Assembly (NCBI RefSeq): GCF_039538145.1
Contig: NZ_BAABBV010000001.1
Location: 496,001-560,000, forward strand
Direction of reading: 5' to 3'
From: Gryllotalpicola daejeonensis
GTDB taxonomy: Bacteria > Actinomycetota > Actinomycetes > Actinomycetales > Microbacteriaceae
DNA length: 64,000 nucleotides
Position numbers and translations under genes: made by a program
Notes under the pieces: generated by a model
Seen by the model: the letters and a program-made list of their open reading frames with translations, nothing else
Databases searched by the model: none
Told to the model about the DNA's origin: nothing
Shown here: piece by piece, positions 29,618 through 38,144 of the stretch
How positions within the stretch are numbered: the first letter of the stretch is position 1
How the letters are laid out: each line of letters begins with the position of its first letter

Positions 29618-30436
29618 CTACTGCACGATCGCGAAGTCCCACGGGTCCGTGCGGACCTCGCTGACGGTGACGGATGCCTCGGGCAGCGCCTGCCGCAGCT
29701 GGGTGGCGGCGCGCTCGAGCCACAGCCATTCGCTCGCCCAGTGCGAGACGTCGATCAGCGCGGGGCCGGCGCCGAGCAGATGCTGCTCGCGGGCTTCCGA
29801 GGCGGGGTGGTGCCGAAGATCTGCGGTGAGGTAGACGTCTGCAGCGACGACGGCCGGGTCGGAGAGCAGCGAGTCGCCCGCTCCCCCGCAGACGGCGACG
29901 GTCTGCACGGGGAGATCGTAGGAGCCCGCGACGCGGACTCCTCCCGCCGTCGGGGGAAGCACGTCAGCGACCGCGCGTGCGAGGCGGCCGAGGCTGGTGG
30001 CATCCGCCAGCCTCCCCACGCGGCCGAGCCCTGTGCCCTCCGCGGCCGACGGCACGATCGGCCGGGTGTCGATGAGACCCAGCTTCTCGGCGAGCACCGC
30101 GCTCGTGCCGTCTGCGACGACGTCGGCGTTGGTGTGGGCGGCGAGCAGCGCCGTGTTCGAGCGGATGAGCTTCGCGAGCACCGAGCCCTTGTAGTGCGTC
30201 TCGGCGACCGATTTCACGCCGAACATGAGCAACGGGTGATGGGCGATGACGAGGTCGGCACCCGCGGCGATCGCGTCGTCGAGAGACTCCGCGACGGCAT
30301 CCACCACGAGGTGGATCGAGGCGACCGACTGCGTGGGTGATCCGCTCACGAGACCCGGTGCGTCCCAGCCCTCCGCACCCGAAACAGGCCACAGTCGCTC
30401 GGCGACGGCGAGGACGTCGGACAGGGCGTACGGCAT
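29618..30436 (-). CDS. Nif3-like dinuclear metal-centre protein
   Basis: A 272-residue member of the NIF3/YbgI family. Metal-site motifs are ADLVIAHHPLLMFG (His pair), the middle AAHTNADVV, and a late histidine in DVSHWASEW. Family structures form hexameric rings with a two-metal site; some have GTP cyclohydrolase I-like or hydrolase activity, but the cellular role is open. It sits 10 bases after the acidic protein gene and 12 before the CT398-like gene, in one operon. Confidence 0.9.
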   Translation of the reverse strand: MPYALSDVLAVAERLWPVSGAEGWDAPGLVSGSPTQSVASIHLVVDAVAESLDDAIAAGADLVIAHHPLLMFGVKSVAETHYKGSVLAKLIRSNTALLAAHTNADVVADGTSAVLAEKLGLIDTRPIVPSAAEGTGLGRVGRLADATSLGRLARAVADVLPPTAGGVRVAGSYDLPVQTVAVCGGAGDSLLSDPAVVAADVYLTADLRHHPASEAREQHLLGAGPALIDVSHWASEWLWLERAATQLRQALPEASVTVSEVRTDPWDFAIVQ

Positions 30437-30446
30437 GCCTGCCAGC

Positions 30447-31451
30447 CTACCGGCGGCCGAACGGCCAGAACCGGCGCTTGCGCGGGGGCTCCTCGGGCGC
30501 GGGCGGCACCTCCGGCTCGGGCTCGGGAGTGGACGCGTGCACGGGGACTGGCACGGGCACGGGCGTCGCCTCTGGCCGCGGCTCCGGTTCCGCCAACGGT
30601 GCCCGCGGTGTGTCAGCGAGGTCGTCGATGCCGTCGAGCTCGTCGTCGATCGGCTGTGCCGCGGCAGTCGGCGATTCGGGCTCCGCTGCCGGTGCTACGT
30701 CGGGCGCGGGCTGGACAGGCGCGGCCTCCGCCTCTCGGTCTGGCTCTGGCACGGGTTCGGGCTGCCGCTCCGGCTCGGGCGCCGCCCGGTCGGCCGAGAA
30801 CACGGCGAACACCTTGGTCGAGACATCGGTGTACTCCGGCGCCGGAGTCGTGTCGATGGCAGCGGCGGTGGCCTCCGGGTCGATCCACGGGCTGAAGCCG
30901 GGCGCGGGGTCGAGCGGGACCACCGGGGGTATCGACCAGTCGATGCCGGATGCTTCGCCCGCGCCTTCTGGAGCGGGGGCACCGGCGGGCTCAGCTGCTT
31001 CAGCCTCGACCACAGGCCCGGGCTCAGCGTGCTCTCTCGCCGCGGCCTCGGGCGAGGCATCCGGCCCAGCCTCAGCCTCTACGTCAGCCTTCACCTCGAC
31101 AGCCGGCCGTGCCCGCTCAAGCCGCGCGGCATGCGCGGCGAGCAAATCGGGCGTGACCACGGGAATCTGTCCGGTGCGCTGGATCAGCAGCTGCTCGAGC
31201 TCGTCCATGGCGCCGAGGGTGTCGCCGGTGCGGTCGAACTTGCGGGTGATCGCGGTGACCTCTGGGTCTTCGTCCTCATGGTCGACTTCGGCATCTGCGC
31301 GCGGATCGTCGTGCGGCACCGGAATCGGAACGCTGTGGCGACCGGCGGCGAACGGGGCGAAATGGCTCTCGAGCGCGGCGGCGAGTGCGTCGTCGCTCGT
31401 GGCAGCGTCGCCGGTGTGCGACACGCCGTCCCCGTTGTCGCCTTTTCGCAC
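30447..31451 (-). CDS. Acidic Pro/Glu/Ala-rich protein with a basic aromatic C-terminus
   Basis: A 334-residue protein I do not recognise. Residues about 1-100 look folded, with two helices (DDALAAALESHF and TLGAMDELEQLLIQRTGQIP). The remaining 200 residues are dominated by E, P and A with PEPEPE runs, so probably disordered. The extreme C-terminus, RKRRFWPFGRR, is basic and aromatic and could bind membrane, nucleic acid or a partner protein. It has no signal peptide or membrane helix. Its spacing to nif3 implies co-transcription. Divergent from thyA. Confidence 0.7.
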   Translation of the reverse strand: MRKGDNGDGVSHTGDAATSDDALAAALESHFAPFAAGRHSVPIPVPHDDPRADAEVDHEDEDPEVTAITRKFDRTGDTLGAMDELEQLLIQRTGQIPVVTPDLLAAHAARLERARPAVEVKADVEAEAGPDASPEAAAREHAEPGPVVEAEAAEPAGAPAPEGAGEASGIDWSIPPVVPLDPAPGFSPWIDPEATAAAIDTTPAPEYTDVSTKVFAVFSADRAAPEPERQPEPVPEPDREAEAAPVQPAPDVAPAAEPESPTAAAQPIDDELDGIDDLADTPRAPLAEPEPRPEATPVPVPVPVHASTPEPEPEVPPAPEEPPRKRRFWPFGRR

Positions 31452-31545
31452 GTGACCAGCCTATCGGCACCGCCTTGAAGCGGACCGTGCGGATCGGTCC
31501 GTCACCAGGCCCGGGGTGCGTGGCATGCGCCGTAACCTTGGTCTC

Positions 31546-32355
31546 GTGGGTGCGCTGATCGAGACTCCGTATGAAGACCTGCTCCGCGACGTCATGGCGA
31601 CGGGAGCGCACAAGAGCGATCGCACCGGCACGGGCACGCGCAGCGTGTTCGGCCGCCAGCTGCGCTTCGACCTCGCCCAAGGGTTCCCGCTGATCACGAC
31701 GAAGCGCGTGCACTTCAAGTCGATCGCCTATGAGCTGCTGTGGTTCCTCAAGGGCGACAGCAATGTGCAGTGGTTGCGCGACCACGGGGTCACCATCTGG
31801 GATGAATGGGCGGATGCCTCGGGCGACCTCGGCCCCGTGTACGGCGTGCAGTGGCGGTCGTGGCCGACGCCCGACGGTCGCCACATCGACCAGATCTCTC
31901 AGGTCATCGAGCAGCTCAAGACGAACCCCGATTCCCGTCGCATCATCGTGAGCGCCTGGAACGTGGGCGAACTCGACCGGATGGCGCTCATGCCGTGCCA
32001 CGCGCTCTTTCAGTTCTATGTCGCCGACGGGAAGCTCAGCTGCCAGCTCTACCAGCGCAGCGCCGACCTGTTCCTCGGTGTGCCGTTCAACATCGCGAGC
32101 TACGCGCTGCTGACGCGCATGGTCGCGCAGCAGACGGGGCTCGAGCTCGGCGACTTCGTGTGGACCGGCGGTGACTGCCACATCTATGACAACCACGTCG
32201 AGCAGGTCACCGAGCAGCTGACGCGCGACCCCTACCCGTACCCCACACTCAAGCTGCGCCGGAAGCCGGAGTCGATCTTCGATTACGAGTACGAGGACTT
32301 CGAGGTCGTCGGCTATCAGCACCACCCGGCGATCCGCGCCGCCGTCGCGGTATGA
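31546..32355 (+). CDS. thyA: Thymidylate synthase
   Basis: A 269-residue enzyme converting dUMP to dTMP with methylene-tetrahydrofolate. Motifs are TPYEDLLRDV, the phosphate-binding RTGTGTRSVFG, and the nucleophile Cys in LMPCHALFQFYV; QLYQRSADLFLGVPFN is complete. GTG 31546 gives the usual family N-terminus; ATG 31525 and GTG 31516 are in frame, and no ribosome site decides among them. It overlaps folA by 4 bases, the classic thyA-folA pair in which DHFR regenerates the cofactor. Confidence 0.94.
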   Translation: MGALIETPYEDLLRDVMATGAHKSDRTGTGTRSVFGRQLRFDLAQGFPLITTKRVHFKSIAYELLWFLKGDSNVQWLRDHGVTIWDEWADASGDLGPVYGVQWRSWPTPDGRHIDQISQVIEQLKTNPDSRRIIVSAWNVGELDRMALMPCHALFQFYVADGKLSCQLYQRSADLFLGVPFNIASYALLTRMVAQQTGLELGDFVWTGGDCHIYDNHVEQVTEQLTRDPYPYPTLKLRRKPESIFDYEYEDFEVVGYQHHPAIRAAVAV

Positions 32356-32870
32356 GCGAGGCGCAGCCGGCGCGGGCGCGGCTCGCACTGATCTGGGCGC
32401 AGACGACCACCGGTGTCATCGGTGGCGAGGGTGACATCCCCTGGCACATCCCCGGTGAGCAGCGCCGATTCAAAGAGCTGACGACGGGCGGCACCGTGAT
32501 CATGGGCCGCAAGACCTGGGAGTCTCTTCCCGAGCGCGTCCGCCCGCTTCCAGGTCGCGACAACGTCGTCGTCACGCGAAGTCTCGACTACCGCGCCCCG
32601 GGTGCACGCGTCGTGCACTCCGTGGACGAGGCGCTGGCGGCCGCCGACCCGGCGAAGCAGGCGTGGTGCATGGGCGGCGGCGAGCTCTATGCCCAGATGA
32701 TCGCCCTCGCCGACCGTCTCGAGGTCACCGAGGTCGACCTCGACGCTCCCGGCGACGCGTTCGCGCCCACCATCGGGCAGGACTGGCGCCAGGCCTCCGC
32801 AGACCCGGAATCGGGCTGGCACGAGAGCCCGGAAGGGCTCCGCTATCGGTTCCTGAGCTACTTGCGGTAG
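32352..32870 (+). CDS. folA: Dihydrofolate reductase
   Basis: A 172-residue enzyme reducing dihydrofolate to tetrahydrofolate with NADPH. The active-site loop GGEGDIPWHIPGEQRRFKEL, the NADPH block TVIMGRKTWESLP, and WCMGGGELYAQM are present. It is coupled to thyA by an ATGA overlap. Its last 13 bases overlap the 3' end of a small membrane-protein gene on the other strand. Confidence 0.94.
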   Translation: MSEAQPARARLALIWAQTTTGVIGGEGDIPWHIPGEQRRFKELTTGGTVIMGRKTWESLPERVRPLPGRDNVVVTRSLDYRAPGARVVHSVDEALAAADPAKQAWCMGGGELYAQMIALADRLEVTEVDLDAPGDAFAPTIGQDWRQASADPESGWHESPEGLRYRFLSYLR

Positions 32871-32965
32871 CTCGACGCGCCCAGCGAGATCGCGGCCATG
32901 AGGCCGATGACACCACCGACCAGGGCGATGACACCGACGACGGACCAGAGCACTGCTTCGACCAT
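32858..32965 (-). CDS. 35-residue single-helix membrane protein
   Basis: An ATG at 32965 opens a 35-codon frame reading MVEAVLWSVVGVIALVGG, then VIGLMAAISLGASSYRK, ending at TAG 32858-32860. It is almost entirely one hydrophobic helix with a short basic tail. The third codon positions are nearly all G or C, as in real genes here, and it exactly fills the space between the convergent folA and the divergent universal stress gene. The ribosome site is weak (GGTG). It is too short for most gene finders. Function unknown. Confidence 0.55.
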   Translation of the reverse strand: MVEAVLWSVVGVIALVGGVIGLMAAISLGASSYRK

Positions 32966-33022
32966 GTCACCAGTATCTCAGACACCTTGACGGGAGCGGT
33001 CGCACGGCGGTTGAGTGACGAC

Positions 33023-33892
33023 ATGTCGGATGCTGCGGGGAAGCGCGTTTACGAGGTCGACGAGGTCATTCTGGGCTGGAAGCCCGCGGAGTCGGCGGAT
33101 GCCGCCCTTGAGTGGGTGCTGCAACGCATCGACAGGCTGGCGGCTCCCCTGACTCTGCTGACCGTCCTCGACGCGAAGAAGAACTACGACGAAGACAAGT
33201 TGGCGAAGTTCAAGAGCGACACCGAGGCGGTGGCGGCGGACATCCGCGCGAAGCATCCCTCGATCACCGTGAACACGCAGATCGTCGAAGGCGACGCGCC
33301 GCAGATTCTGGCAGGGCTCACCAGCCCCGAGAAGCTCGTGGTCGTCGGCACGGATCGCCGGCGCGGGCTGTCGCTGCGCTACGCGTTCTCGTTCGGTGCG
33401 CGGCTCGCGGCGCGGGCGCACGGCCCCGTGGCGCTCATCCCCCACGGCGACAACGAACCGGGCGTCGGAGTGGTCGTCGGCGTCGACGGCACGCCCTCGT
33501 CGCTCGCGGCGGCGCGCGTCGCGGCGCGCATCGCCCTCGCGCGCGGCGGCGAGGAGCTCGTGGTCGTCCACGTCTGGCAGGAGCCGACGCCGTGGCAGGA
33601 CGCCTACCTGCCGCCCGACGACGGCTTCCTCGAGTCGCTGCAGAAGGTGCACCAGGACGTCCTCGACGAGTCGGTGGCGCAGTTCGCCGAGGACTGGCCG
33701 GAGCTCGTCATCACCAAGAAGCTCGTGCACGGCCTCGCACCATGGGGCCTGCTCGATCAGGCGGCGCGCGGCTCGCTGCTCGTGGTGGGCACGCGCTCGT
33801 CGCGCGGCATCCAGCGCTTCTTCCTCGGATCCGTCAGCCACACCGTCGTGCTCAACCTCGAAGGGCCGACGATCGTCGTTCCCCAGAAGTAG
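33023..33892 (+). CDS. Universal stress protein, two tandem USP domains
   Basis: A 289-residue protein with two Usp domains, about 10-140 and 147-289. The ATP-site motif of domain 1 is VVVGTDRRRGLSLRYAFSFG; domain 2 has LLVVGTRSSRGIQRFFLGSVSH, the better match to the ATP-binding G-x2-G-x9-G-(S/T) pattern. Tandem USPs bind ATP and are induced under stress or dormancy in actinobacteria. The start is ATG 33023; the frame is open upstream into folA but the family begins here. The HEAT-repeat gene follows by 6 bases. Confidence 0.9.
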   Translation: MSDAAGKRVYEVDEVILGWKPAESADAALEWVLQRIDRLAAPLTLLTVLDAKKNYDEDKLAKFKSDTEAVAADIRAKHPSITVNTQIVEGDAPQILAGLTSPEKLVVVGTDRRRGLSLRYAFSFGARLAARAHGPVALIPHGDNEPGVGVVVGVDGTPSSLAAARVAARIALARGGEELVVVHVWQEPTPWQDAYLPPDDGFLESLQKVHQDVLDESVAQFAEDWPELVITKKLVHGLAPWGLLDQAARGSLLVVGTRSSRGIQRFFLGSVSHTVVLNLEGPTIVVPQK

Positions 33893-33898
33893 CTCGCC

Positions 33899-34615
33899 AT
33901 GACGGCGCGCACCGATGCCCAGGACGACATCATCTCGATGCGGCACAAGCCGCTGCACCTGCTCAAATATCTCGACGAGAACTCGTGGCTTCCGGGGCCG
34001 CGGGCGAATCTGACGCTGGTGGATGCCTTCGCCGACGTCGCGCCAGAAGAGATCATCTGGCAGCTGTGCGGCTCGCCCGACGAGTTCCGGCGGCTGTGCG
34101 GCGCAGCGGCGCTTGGGCGCCTGCACCTCGAGCGGCCTGACGACCCCGCCGTCGTCGCACGCCTCACCGAGCTCGCCGCCGACGACAACTGGCGGGTCCG
34201 CGAGGGGGTCGCGATGGCGCTGCAGCGCGTCGGCGACGCGTCCCCTCAACTGCTGCTGAAGCTGATCGACGGATTCCTCACCGGGCCCTCGCGCGTCGTG
34301 CGCGCCGCCGTCGCGGGAATCTGCGAGCCGCGGCTGCTGCGCGACCCCGCCATGGCCGATGCGGCTCTCGACGCCTGCGTGCGTGCAACCGCTCGGCTGC
34401 ACGCAGTGCCGTTCGATCAGCGGCGGCACGACGACGTGCGCACTCTGCGCCAGGCGCTCGGCTACTGCTGGAGTGTCGCGATCGCCGCCGCGCCCGAGCG
34501 AGGGCTTGAGCTGTGGCGAGAGCTCGAAGGGCGCGCGGCGGGCGATGTCGACCTCACCTGGATCGTCAACGAGAACCGCATGAAGGCCCGGCTGCAACGC
34601 GTGCTGCGGAGTTGA
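33899..34615 (+). CDS. HEAT-repeat protein
   Basis: A 238-residue all-helical protein. It has several 30-35 residue HEAT-type units, clearest at RRLCGAAALGRLHLERPDDPAVVARL, NWRVREGVAMALQRVGD, and RVVRAAVAGICEPRLL. Bacterial HEAT proteins bind proteins, DNA (AlkD-like glycosylases) or phycobilin partners; I see no AlkD catalytic pattern that I can be sure of. It is co-transcribed with the universal stress gene. Confidence 0.75.
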   Translation: MTARTDAQDDIISMRHKPLHLLKYLDENSWLPGPRANLTLVDAFADVAPEEIIWQLCGSPDEFRRLCGAAALGRLHLERPDDPAVVARLTELAADDNWRVREGVAMALQRVGDASPQLLLKLIDGFLTGPSRVVRAAVAGICEPRLLRDPAMADAALDACVRATARLHAVPFDQRRHDDVRTLRQALGYCWSVAIAAAPERGLELWRELEGRAAGDVDLTWIVNENRMKARLQRVLRS

Positions 34616-34635
34616 ACACCATCTACTATCGGCGG

Positions 34636-35826
34636 ATGAAACTGCGGGTCCGCGCGGCCTCAGCCGTCGTCGTCTCGGCCGCCCTGGCGCTGACGTTGAG
34701 CGCGTGCGGTGCCGCTTCGCGGCCTACCCGCACCGCCATCTCCAGGCCGTCGGCGTCGAGCGTGTCGCCCACTGCGACGGGGACCACGACTTCAACTCCG
34801 ACTCCCGACCCGGTCGCCGCGCTCAGCCTCGAGCAGCGGGTCGGGCAGCTCTTCCTGGCCGGCACCCCGGCCACCGCCGCCGCCCCCGGAACGCTCGCCG
34901 ATGTGGCGAGGCTGCACGTCGGGGGCGTGTTCCTCTCAGGGCAGTCGACCGCAGGCGCCGCCGGCGACGCCGCGCTCGTCTCGCGGTTCACGGCGGCCGA
35001 CCACGACGGCATTCCGCTGCTCATCGCGACGGACCAGGAAGGCGGCCTCGTGCAGCGTCTCGCCGGCCCCGGCTTCTCCACGATTCCCGCGGCGCTCACG
35101 CAGGCGAACGAGCAGCCGCAGCAGCTGCAGGCGGATGCCGCGCGCTGGGGGCGCCAGCTGAGGGCGGCCGGCATCGACATGAACCTGGCGCCCGTTGCCG
35201 ACGTCGTGGACTCGCCGCAGCAGGCTCAGGCGAATCCGCCGATCGGCCGGCTTCGGCGCGAGTACGGCTACGCGCAGGCATCCGTTCTGCCGCACGCCCG
35301 CGCCTTCGCGGAGGGCATGCTGGCGGCCGGCGTCGTTCCCGTGGCGAAGCATTTCCCGGGTCTCGGCGCCGTCACCGCCAACACCGACTACTCGTCGCGC
35401 GTCACGGACCCCACGACCTCGGCGCTCAGCCCGTCGGTCGCCGTGTTCAGGGGCATGATCGACGACGGTGCGCCGGCGATCATGCTGTCGAGCGCGATCT
35501 ATTCGAAGATCGCGCCGGGCACGCCCGCGCCGTTCGCCCCTGCCGTCGTGACCGGGCTACTGCGTACGAAGCTCGGATTCTCGGGTGTGGTGATGAGCGA
35601 CGACGTGTCCGCGACGGCGCAGCTTTCGGCCTGGACTCCCCAGCAGCGCGCGATCCTGGCGATCCAGGCCGGCGTCGACATCGTGCTGGTGTCGGCGGCG
35701 CCGGAGCAGGCGCCCGCCATGATCGCCGCCGTCATCGCCAAGGCGCGCACCGACCCCGCCTTCGCCGCGCAGGTCGACGCTGCGTGCGGCCGGGTGCTCG
35801 CGCTCAAGCAGCGCTACCTGAAGTGA
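34636..35826 (+). CDS. Lipoprotein glycoside hydrolase family 3 (beta-N-acetylhexosaminidase-like)
   Basis: A 396-residue secreted lipoprotein. The signal peptide ends in the lipobox LTLSAC, with Cys at about residue 25. A Ser/Thr/Pro linker is followed by a GH3 barrel: LEQRVGQLFLAGTPA, ATDQEGGLVQRL, NLAPVADVVD, the substrate motif VAKHFPGLGAVTANTDYS, and the nucleophile in GVVMSDDVSA. It resembles NagZ-type enzymes that release GlcNAc from muropeptides, placed outside the membrane. The start is ATG 34636; a longer open frame runs back into the HEAT gene. tRNA-Val lies 4 bases beyond the stop on the other strand. Confidence 0.9.
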   Translation: MKLRVRAASAVVVSAALALTLSACGAASRPTRTAISRPSASSVSPTATGTTTSTPTPDPVAALSLEQRVGQLFLAGTPATAAAPGTLADVARLHVGGVFLSGQSTAGAAGDAALVSRFTAADHDGIPLLIATDQEGGLVQRLAGPGFSTIPAALTQANEQPQQLQADAARWGRQLRAAGIDMNLAPVADVVDSPQQAQANPPIGRLRREYGYAQASVLPHARAFAEGMLAAGVVPVAKHFPGLGAVTANTDYSSRVTDPTTSALSPSVAVFRGMIDDGAPAIMLSSAIYSKIAPGTPAPFAPAVVTGLLRTKLGFSGVVMSDDVSATAQLSAWTPQQRAILAIQAGVDIVLVSAAPEQAPAMIAAVIAKARTDPAFAAQVDAACGRVLALKQRYLK

Positions 35827-35830
35827 GGAG

Positions 35831-35903
35831 TGGGCCCTGCCGGGCTCGAACCGACGACACCTGCGGTGTAAACGCAGTGCTCTACCAACTGAGCTAAAGG
35901 CCC
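35831..35903 (-). tRNA. tRNA-Val (anticodon TAC)
   Basis: A 73-base cloverleaf: a 7-bp acceptor (GGGCCTT with AGGGCCC, one G-U), D-stem GCTC/GAGC, anticodon stem CTGCG/CGCAG with loop TTTACAC, and T-stem GTCGG... TTCGAGC...CCGGC. The anticodon TAC reads GTA and GTG valine codons. The discriminator is A. CCA is not encoded. Confidence 0.97.
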
Positions 35904-35924
35904 TCGAGTCGAGTCTACGGGCGG

Positions 35925-36281
35925 CTACCGGCGCGACGTGCGCTCGGCGCACACGATGCAGAGCTCGGCCGTCGGGCGCGCCTCGAGGCGGCCCGGCGCG
36001 ATGGGCCGGCCGCAGTTCACGCAGATTCCGTAGGTCCCCGCTGCCAGGCGACCGAGGGCGGCATCGGTCGCCGCGAGCTCGGCCTGCGTTTCCCGGCGGA
36101 TGCCTGCGAGTCGCGACCACTCGCCGGAGACCGGTGCCCCGTCGGGGTCGTGCTCGTCATCGTTGTTCGCGTCGCGCAGCTCGCCGAGCGAGGCGAGCGT
36201 CGCCAAGAGCTCTGCGTCGCGCGCAGTCAGCTCGTCGCGCCTGCGGCGAAGCATCCGTTCATATTCGATCGAATCGGTCAT
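35925..36281 (-). CDS. TraR/DksA family zinc-finger protein
   Basis: A 118-residue protein with an N-terminal helical hairpin (YERMLRRRRDELTARDAELLATL) and a C-terminal C4 zinc finger, YGICVNCGRPI and ELCIVCAERT. This is the TraR/DksA domain, which in DksA enters the polymerase secondary channel. Actinobacterial short forms, such as RbpA-independent DksA-like proteins, are less studied. ATG 36281 is chosen because family members begin near this point; the frame is open to 36314. Confidence 0.85.
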   Translation of the reverse strand: MTDSIEYERMLRRRRDELTARDAELLATLASLGELRDANNDDEHDPDGAPVSGEWSRLAGIRRETQAELAATDAALGRLAAGTYGICVNCGRPIAPGRLEARPTAELCIVCAERTSRR

Positions 36282-36393
36282 CTCGACACATTCTCGACCT
36301 GGCAATCTCCGCAATGTCCCCCAAATGGGGTTGAGGCGCGCCTTCCGATGCAGAAACGTGGCTCAGACCTGAACGCCAGCGGAAGGAAGCGCA

Positions 36394-36684
36394 ATGCTCA
36401 CCCTGACTGAGAACGCCAGCACTGTGGTCAAGTCCCTCGCCTCGCGAGGGGGCACCAGCGAAGACGCGGGCCTGCGCATCAGCAGCGCCGCGCCGGATTC
36501 CCGTGAGTACGCGGTTGAGGTCGCCCCTCAGCCTGCGGACGCCGACACTGTTCTCGAGAGCGATGGTGCACGTGTCTTCCTCGACGCGAACGCCGCCCTC
36601 TCGCTCGACGACAAGGTGCTCGACGCCGACGTCAGCGAGCAGGGGAACGTGAGGTTCTCCATCGCCGAGCAGCAGGCCGTCTAG
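36394..36684 (+). CDS. HesB/IscA-like protein without cysteines
   Basis: A 96-residue protein with the overall A-type carrier layout: LTLTENASTVVKSLASR, GLRISSAAPDS, and ARVFLDANAALSLDDKVLD. A-type carriers hold a cluster through three conserved cysteines; this protein has no cysteine at all. It is a known actinobacterial variant annotated as HesB. Cluster binding is unlikely, so the role is unknown. Its stop shares the bases CTAG with the convergent gene. Confidence 0.78.
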   Translation: MLTLTENASTVVKSLASRGGTSEDAGLRISSAAPDSREYAVEVAPQPADADTVLESDGARVFLDANAALSLDDKVLDADVSEQGNVRFSIAEQQAV

Positions 36685-37211
36685 CGCCTGAGAGCTGCAG
36701 GCCTCGGCAGTCCGAGGTCTTCCACGAGGTCACCCAGAGCCCGGTCCAGTTCGGCACCGGCCTGGGTGACCTTGTTGGTTTCGAAGCTGCGCAGCCGCGC
36801 GCTCGGCACCTCGAACGCGAGCACCGTGCCGGCGTCTGCGGCGGCGTGCGCCTCGATGCGCAGCGGGCTATAGAGCATGGTCGCCGGGTCGTGCCGGAAC
36901 AGCCGGGCCGCAATGGCGTAGTTGACGATGAGCCACACGGCACTGGGGCGGCCGCTTCCCGCCGCGCTCATGAGCTGCCCGGGGTGCGACGACCAGACAC
37001 GCACGAAGCCGCTCGGCGCTTCCCAGGCGAGGCCACGGGTGAAGGCCCGCCAGTCGCCGTCTTCCGCCAGGCGAGTGAGCGCGGCGGCATCCGACAGCTC
37101 GGGCACAGCGTTCTCGAACGCTGCAGCGAGAGCCTCGAACCGGGCGTTCGTGACCAGCTCCACGCGGCGAGCCTGATAGTCGGCCCAGCGCTCGTCCGCC
37201 TCGTAGCTCAT
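36681..37211 (-). CDS. Conserved hypothetical protein, possibly DUF302-like
   Basis: A 176-residue soluble protein. The second half, WLIVNYAIAARLFRHDPATMLYSPLRIEA and FEVPSARLRSF, recalls actinobacterial proteins placed in DUF302, but I give this only as a tentative resemblance. The first half is helical. The start is ATG 37211, close to and divergent from the phosphotransferase gene; the longer open frame lies in that gene. Function unknown. Confidence 0.65.
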   Translation of the reverse strand: MSYEADERWADYQARRVELVTNARFEALAAAFENAVPELSDAAALTRLAEDGDWRAFTRGLAWEAPSGFVRVWSSHPGQLMSAAGSGRPSAVWLIVNYAIAARLFRHDPATMLYSPLRIEAHAAADAGTVLAFEVPSARLRSFETNKVTQAGAELDRALGDLVEDLGLPRPAALRR

Positions 37212-37238
37212 CGCTCCATCCTTGCGTAGCGTCGAGGT

Positions 37239-38141
37239 ATGACGGATGTCTCCCCCACCCGCGACCAGCTGATCTGGGTGCTGCAGCTCGTCGGCGGCGA
37301 CGGCATCGCCGACGTCACGCCGCTGAAGCTGGGCGGCTCGCCATGGCTCGTTCGCTGGACCGGCGGCGACGGGGGCGGCCGTGCCGTGCTGCACCTCGGC
37401 GATCGCACGGATGCCGAGCGGCAGGCCCGGGCCGAGACTGCGATGCCCATCGCCGACCAGCACGGCGTACCCGTGCCGGACGTGCTCGGATCAAGGCTCG
37501 ACGACGAGTCGGCGATGCTGCTCATCGAGTGGATCGACGGGCGCAGCACGCGGCCCGTCGAACCCGACGTCGAGCGCATCGAGGCGCTCGGGGCGATGGC
37601 CGCCGTGATCTTCCGCGCCAACCTCGGCGGAGTTCGGCTCGCCGAGGTGACGCGGCCGATCGACGGGGTCGACTTCGCCGCCATGCGCGCAGCCCACCCT
37701 CACCCGCTGCTCGACGAGGCCGCGAGACGGCTCGACGGCGCGCCGCCCGAGGGGCCCACGGGCCTGGTGCACGGCGACCTCTGGTCTGGCAACGCGCTGT
37801 GGAACGGCGACGACCTGGTCGCTGTCATCGACTGGGACTGCGCGGGTGTCGGCCCGGCCGGCGTCGACCTCGGCTCGCTGCGCCTCGACGCCGCGCTGGC
37901 CTGGGGGCCTGAGGCCGCGGAGCACGTGCTGGCGGGGTGGGAGCGCGAGGCCGGCGAGCGCGCCGCAGATGTCGCCTACTGGGACGCTGTCGCGGCGGTC
38001 AACACCCCGCCGGACCTGGGCTGGTTCGTCGAGGGCACCGTCGACGCGCTGGGCCGCCCCGACCTGACGCGTGAGCTCATGGTCCAGCGCCGCGACGCCT
38101 TCCTGAGGGATGCGCTGCAGCGCCTGGACGCTGAGCGCTGA
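37239..38141 (+). CDS. Aminoglycoside phosphotransferase-fold kinase
   Basis: A 300-residue member of the APH family. The catalytic loop is LVHGDLWSGNALWNGDDL (H-x-D and the metal Asn), followed by AVIDWDCAGVGPAGVDLGSL with the second metal aspartate. APH-fold enzymes phosphorylate small molecules such as antibiotics, choline or sugars; nothing here identifies the substrate, and a resistance function should not be assumed. It converges on the peroxiredoxin gene with 3 bases between stops. Confidence 0.85.
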   Translation: MTDVSPTRDQLIWVLQLVGGDGIADVTPLKLGGSPWLVRWTGGDGGGRAVLHLGDRTDAERQARAETAMPIADQHGVPVPDVLGSRLDDESAMLLIEWIDGRSTRPVEPDVERIEALGAMAAVIFRANLGGVRLAEVTRPIDGVDFAAMRAAHPHPLLDEAARRLDGAPPEGPTGLVHGDLWSGNALWNGDDLVAVIDWDCAGVGPAGVDLGSLRLDAALAWGPEAAEHVLAGWEREAGERAADVAYWDAVAAVNTPPDLGWFVEGTVDALGRPDLTRELMVQRRDAFLRDALQRLDAER

Positions 38142-38144
38142 GCT

